64,000 nucleotides of DNA from contig OX336393.1 in NCBI GenBank assembly GCA_946902985.2, positions 52,387,265 through 52,451,264 of the forward strand, written 5' to 3'. A program made the position numbers and the translations under genes. This DNA comes from Meconema thalassinum. Its lineage: Eukaryota > Arthropoda > Insecta > Orthoptera > Tettigoniidae. A model generated the notes under the pieces. That model did no database searches, was not told the DNA's origin, and saw nothing but the letters and a program-made list of their open reading frames with translations. Of this stretch, positions 60,854-64,000 are shown piece by piece. The number at the start of each line of letters is the position of its first letter. Position 1 is the first letter of the stretch.

Positions 60854-62080
60854 GGTTCCTAGGATGCCGACTCGAGCTCGGGGTAATGGTCTGTTTCAGT
60901 GTGGCTCTAACTTAATTTAAACACCCTAGGGATATCATCAAGGATCACAGGAGGCTTAACTTAAAATCAGTATGTCAGAGAACTCCTAATATAAAATAAT
61001 TTATTCACAAAAATAGCTTCTCCCACTTGCTCACATCCACAGACAATAAAACAACAAAAATATACTCCCTTAAATTATTCTGAACACAAGCTAAGATTCT
61101 AATCAACAAATCAAATTGTAAAATATAAATGATAATCACACTGGCTGAAACCAGGAAAAGAAAATAATCTAATTCACTGCAGTCCACTGCTTCAAGTTCA
61201 AAAATAAAATGTCAACAGACTTAATTCATCAAACTATGGTCTGAATAGCCCAGCCATTCTGTCAAAAATGCGCACTCATGTTTACAATTACAAAATTGGT
61301 TTTTGGGGTTCGGACAGGCTTTCTCGTACAATCATCATTCTTTCTCACAAGAGTCCGATGATGAAGGCAATAGGCTTATTCTAGGCTTCAGGCATGTGTG
61401 CATGTTCTAGCTTATAAAACAATTAACTCACCCAGAGCTATAACTCTGCTAATTACGGTAAACCAAAACAAGTCAAAAACACATGAAGCATCAAATAAAC
61501 ACACTTCGGTGGCCGATGCCCCGTGACTTTTAATAAACAAACAACTATAATGAATGCTCTCAAAATGATATTACATGACATCGCTTCCTGAAGCGGTAAT
61601 AAAAGAAACAAACCCTGGGACGTTCGACTACCTTCCCTCACAAAAGAAAACAATACCATTCAAAGTGGTCTACCGACCTTGTGACAGACACCCTCACACC
61701 ATAATAAACCAGCTGGGCAAGCAACGACCTTCGCTGCTCCTTTCAGAATTCAGACGGCTGATCACAATCTTTATATCTGCTTTCCGTATGACTGCCTTGG
61801 GCTCGAGCTGTACAGTTACCTTTCCGACGGAGCTATAGTGCACTCTCATCAGACAATGAATTCAATCATTTCACTTACCAATTATATCACCAATTATATC
61901 ATCATAGATTCGCGGGAATTTCGCCTCCGCCATTAATTCACTTACCATTTATATCATCGTAGAACACGGGAATACCACCTCCGTCTTTAATTTCAGCTCA
62001 ACCAAGGATCAACTCTCAACCTTTTCTGAATATTATATTGTCATCCAGCCATTCCATCTTACCTTTCTTTACCTTGGTGT
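60854..62080. other. Unassigned; small local duplication
   Basis: About 61874-61997 holds two diverged copies of a ~65-bp stretch with CACTTACCA and GGGAAT..C-CCTCCG. No gene is recognised. Confidence 0.4.
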
Positions 62081-62135
62081 TGTAACAGTCCGAATACTTC
62101 CCCTTAATTTATATGTTTTATAAGCAGCAAAATTA

Positions 62136-62171
<36 letters not shown>

Positions 62172-63567
62172 GTATATTTTAATTATCATATCGATTCTAG
62201 ATTTATTCCATAATTTCTTTATATATATATATATATATAAGGGGTTTAATTATTGTTTGGCGGAAGTTATAAAATGGAGATTTTAGTTAGATTCGTTATA
62301 GGTTATATTTTATACAAGACTTGATTGGGAAATATTTCGTTCAACGTGTCGTCAGTTTCGCCACGGGTAGTCCGCCAAAAATAGACTTGACTTTCCAGAT
62401 ATATGTACTAACATTCCGGGGACGCGAGGCTTCAAGACAAAGCAAGTTGGTCAGTTAGCGCTGACGTCACGAATTCTCGGAAGAACACCGCATCAGGACG
62501 CTGATTTAAAATTACTTCAGAAGCAACCCCACGTGGTTAACCCAACTAATGAAGAGGCATGATCAGAACTTAGGGATCTGGAGTGGGGAGCTACGTCATC
62601 AGGATACCTAATTGATTGGTCGAGAAATACTGCAGAGTGGGGAAGTTCATCTTCCATAAAAACCTATGGTCATCTACTCTCAGCCCCCCAATCTTCTGAG
62701 ATTTTCTGAATCTTCACGTCTATCAGACATCTTCGCTGCGAGATCGCAACTTATCAGTTCAAGAAGTTTTAAAATTAATACTACTGACGTGAATATGATC
62801 GTGTCCTTGATCATATTCACAAAAGTGAATTTTGGAGCAAAGCCATTCACATATGTCAGTCGGGAGACGGGACAAATCGGTTCCCTGCCCGTATCAAGAT
62901 AAGGATCTATACAATATTGAGGCAGAACCAAATAACATCCGCCAGCAAGATCAGAGGGAAAACCAGACTACCACTATGAAGAAGACGGCCGTGAGTTCCT
63001 TTACTAAATCCAATCAAGTCTCTGTAATTCTGTTTATGGCAAATTAGAATCCAGCTTTTGTTTAAATTTAATTCATATTCCATTTTGTAACTCTCGCCAA
63101 TTTAATATAACTTCCAGATTTTTTTTAAAATTCATTTGTTTCTCTTTTTACGTCTTTTGCTGCTTTAAATTTTGATCAATTAAATTTTGTTCTTAAGTAA
63201 TGGTAGGACTTTCATTTCCAGTAGCTAGCTTTAGACATAATGCATACCTTCTCCCAGTAGCGATAAGACAATTGGTTAATGGCTCAGCTATACCACGGCT
63301 TGAGAGAAAGATGTTTCGAGTGCTCTATCACTATTTCAATTAAATACTTTGGCACATCTAAAGTAAGCATCAGATGTCCTGGCGCCCACACGAGCTGATT
63401 ATAATCATTGCTAATGAACAGGTAAGAGGTAAGTATGCTATTGGTGGTGTGAGTAAAGCGGTGCTTGTTCTTGTTGCGATTCTTCTACTGTACTCCAGGA
63501 GAACGCAATATTGGAGCCCCGCCAGGAACGTAACCTTTGGTCACTTAGAAGGACAGGGAACGTTACA
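62081..63567 (+). mobile_element. Putative 5' LTR of a Ty3/gypsy-like element
   Basis: The start TGTAACAG and the proposed end CGTTACA form the short inverted TG..CA termini typical of LTRs. The end is followed by primer-binding-like sequence and then an open gag-like frame. An (ATT)n run (about 62139-62170) and (TA)n run (62219-62239) lie inside. The 3' LTR is outside the window, so identity cannot be confirmed. Two other TTACA positions (63603, 63671) could be the true end. Confidence 0.5.
62789..62820. repeat. Perfect 12-bp hairpin
   Basis: GTGAATATGATC and its exact inverse GATCATATTCAC are separated by eight bases. It lies inside the proposed LTR. Confidence 0.9.
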
Positions 63568-63690
63568 TTTGTGCGCTCAACGTGGAGCGAAAACGTTACA
63601 TTTGGACGCACAACTGTGGAGTTTCATATATATGTATATTTTCGTGCAAGGTTAGTAACAAAACGTTACATTTGGCGCCACAAGCGTAGG
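63561..63690 (+). promoter_or_regulatory. Three primer-binding-site-like repeats
   Basis: ACGTTACATTTG occurs three times (at about 63560, 63596 and 63664), followed by TGCGCTCAACGTGGAGC, GACGCACAACTGTGGAGT and GCGCCACAAGCGTAGGC. The third has TGGCGCC, the common start of gypsy-type primer-binding sites. Which one, if any, primes reverse transcription cannot be told. Confidence 0.5.
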
Positions 63691-63784
63691 CCCGAAAACC
63701 AATTGTTTGTCGTGAAGGGAAAAGGATATATTTCAGTGCAAGTATTTTTGGGGGTGATAATAAGTTTTTTTTGTGTGTGTCGGT

Positions 63785-64000
63785 ATGGCGGATAAAGATA
63801 AGATGAAGCTGCGAAGTGGTATAGAGGTGACGGGAGATGGTGAAGAGAATGGTAGTGGCGTGAATCTGGAGATGGAGATAGACGAAGCTAGGAATTTAGC
63901 GGAGGTAAATTCTAATGCGACTAGTGTAGAGGGTAGTTCATCGGAGATGTCAGCACAGGATAGCATTTTGAGTATATTAGTTCAAATGAGACAGGAAAAT
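63785..64000 (+). CDS. Gag-like N terminus, runs off the window
   Basis: From the ATG at 63785 the frame is open for 72 codons to the window edge. It begins MADKDKMKLRSGIEVTGDGE and is acidic and Ser/Asn-rich, ending in a hydrophobic-polar stretch SILSILVQMRQEN. The start, about 100 bp after the primer-binding-like repeats, and the KLRSG beginning fit Gag of Ty3/gypsy elements, which forms the particle around element RNA. No capsid or zinc-knuckle domain is reached. It could be another protein. Confidence 0.5.
   Translation, partial: MADKDKMKLRSGIEVTGDGEENGSGVNLEMEIDEARNLAEVNSNATSVEGSSSEMSAQDSILSILVQMRQEN

Noticed and set aside
62666..62902. Short open frame of 78 codons on the plus strand
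   Set aside because: It lies inside the proposed LTR, has no recognisable domain and spans the hairpin.

Overview
The window looks like repeat-dense intergenic DNA from an animal with a large genome. I infer an insect, probably polyneopteran or orthopteran-like, from the mix of tRNA-derived SINEs, Penelope-like, Tc1/mariner and Helitron families; no taxonomic search was possible. I found no host protein-coding gene, rRNA gene or intact tRNA gene. Nearly everything recognisable is a transposon, a transposon fragment or a tandem array, and many are nested.

Layout. 0-10 kb: a Helitron, a 50-bp minisatellite, several tRNA-derived SINEs, a 1-kb segmental duplication, a piggyBac-like non-autonomous element, a decayed LINE, and a SINE carrying an internally deleted mariner. 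9.4-12.5 kb: a Penelope-like element (reverse transcriptase plus GIY-YIG endonuclease) with two cancelling frameshifts, preceded by a minisatellite-like 5' module that recurs at 17, 34 and 53 kb. 13-16 kb: a repeat built of ~146-bp units, each with a GCCGCCATNTTG-like motif, then a second array of ~290-bp units. 17.9-19.4 kb: an apparently intact Tc1-type transposon inserted in a LINE tail. 19.8-23.3 kb: LINE fragments broken by SINEs and by a Helitron that itself contains a SINE. 23.3-26.7 kb: a pogo/Tigger-like shell filled with later insertions. 28-32 kb: a LINE tail, a TA-flanked MITE and the best copy of the 146-bp array. 32.5-33.8 kb: a 57-bp satellite with higher-order structure. 35.7-36.6 kb: a hAT-like element filled with A/C-rich repeat. 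37-43 kb: a LINE fragment, a Helitron 5' part and a nearly intact two-ORF LINE on the minus strand. 48-54.7 kb: two arrays of a 105-bp minisatellite whose unit carries an RFX X-box-like palindrome next to a CRE (TGACGTCA), with a duplicated 3' flank, then a DNA transposon holding a Penelope-type module. 55.5-58.2 kb: a long inverted repeat and a TIR element. 58.5-59.5 kb: a deleted mariner. 62-64 kb: the apparent 5' LTR, primer-binding region and gag start of a Ty3/gypsy-like element that leaves the window.

Elements probably able to supply protein: the Tc1 transposase (341 codons, DD34E intact) and the LINE at 39-43 kb (both ORFs open, with one unusual endonuclease residue). The gypsy-like element cannot be judged from its first 72 codons. 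The rest are non-autonomous or decayed. Nesting and target-site duplications give a relative age order at several loci. The best candidates for something undescribed are the ~146-bp YY1/Pho-motif arrays and the X-box/CRE minisatellite; both claims rest on sequence pattern only.
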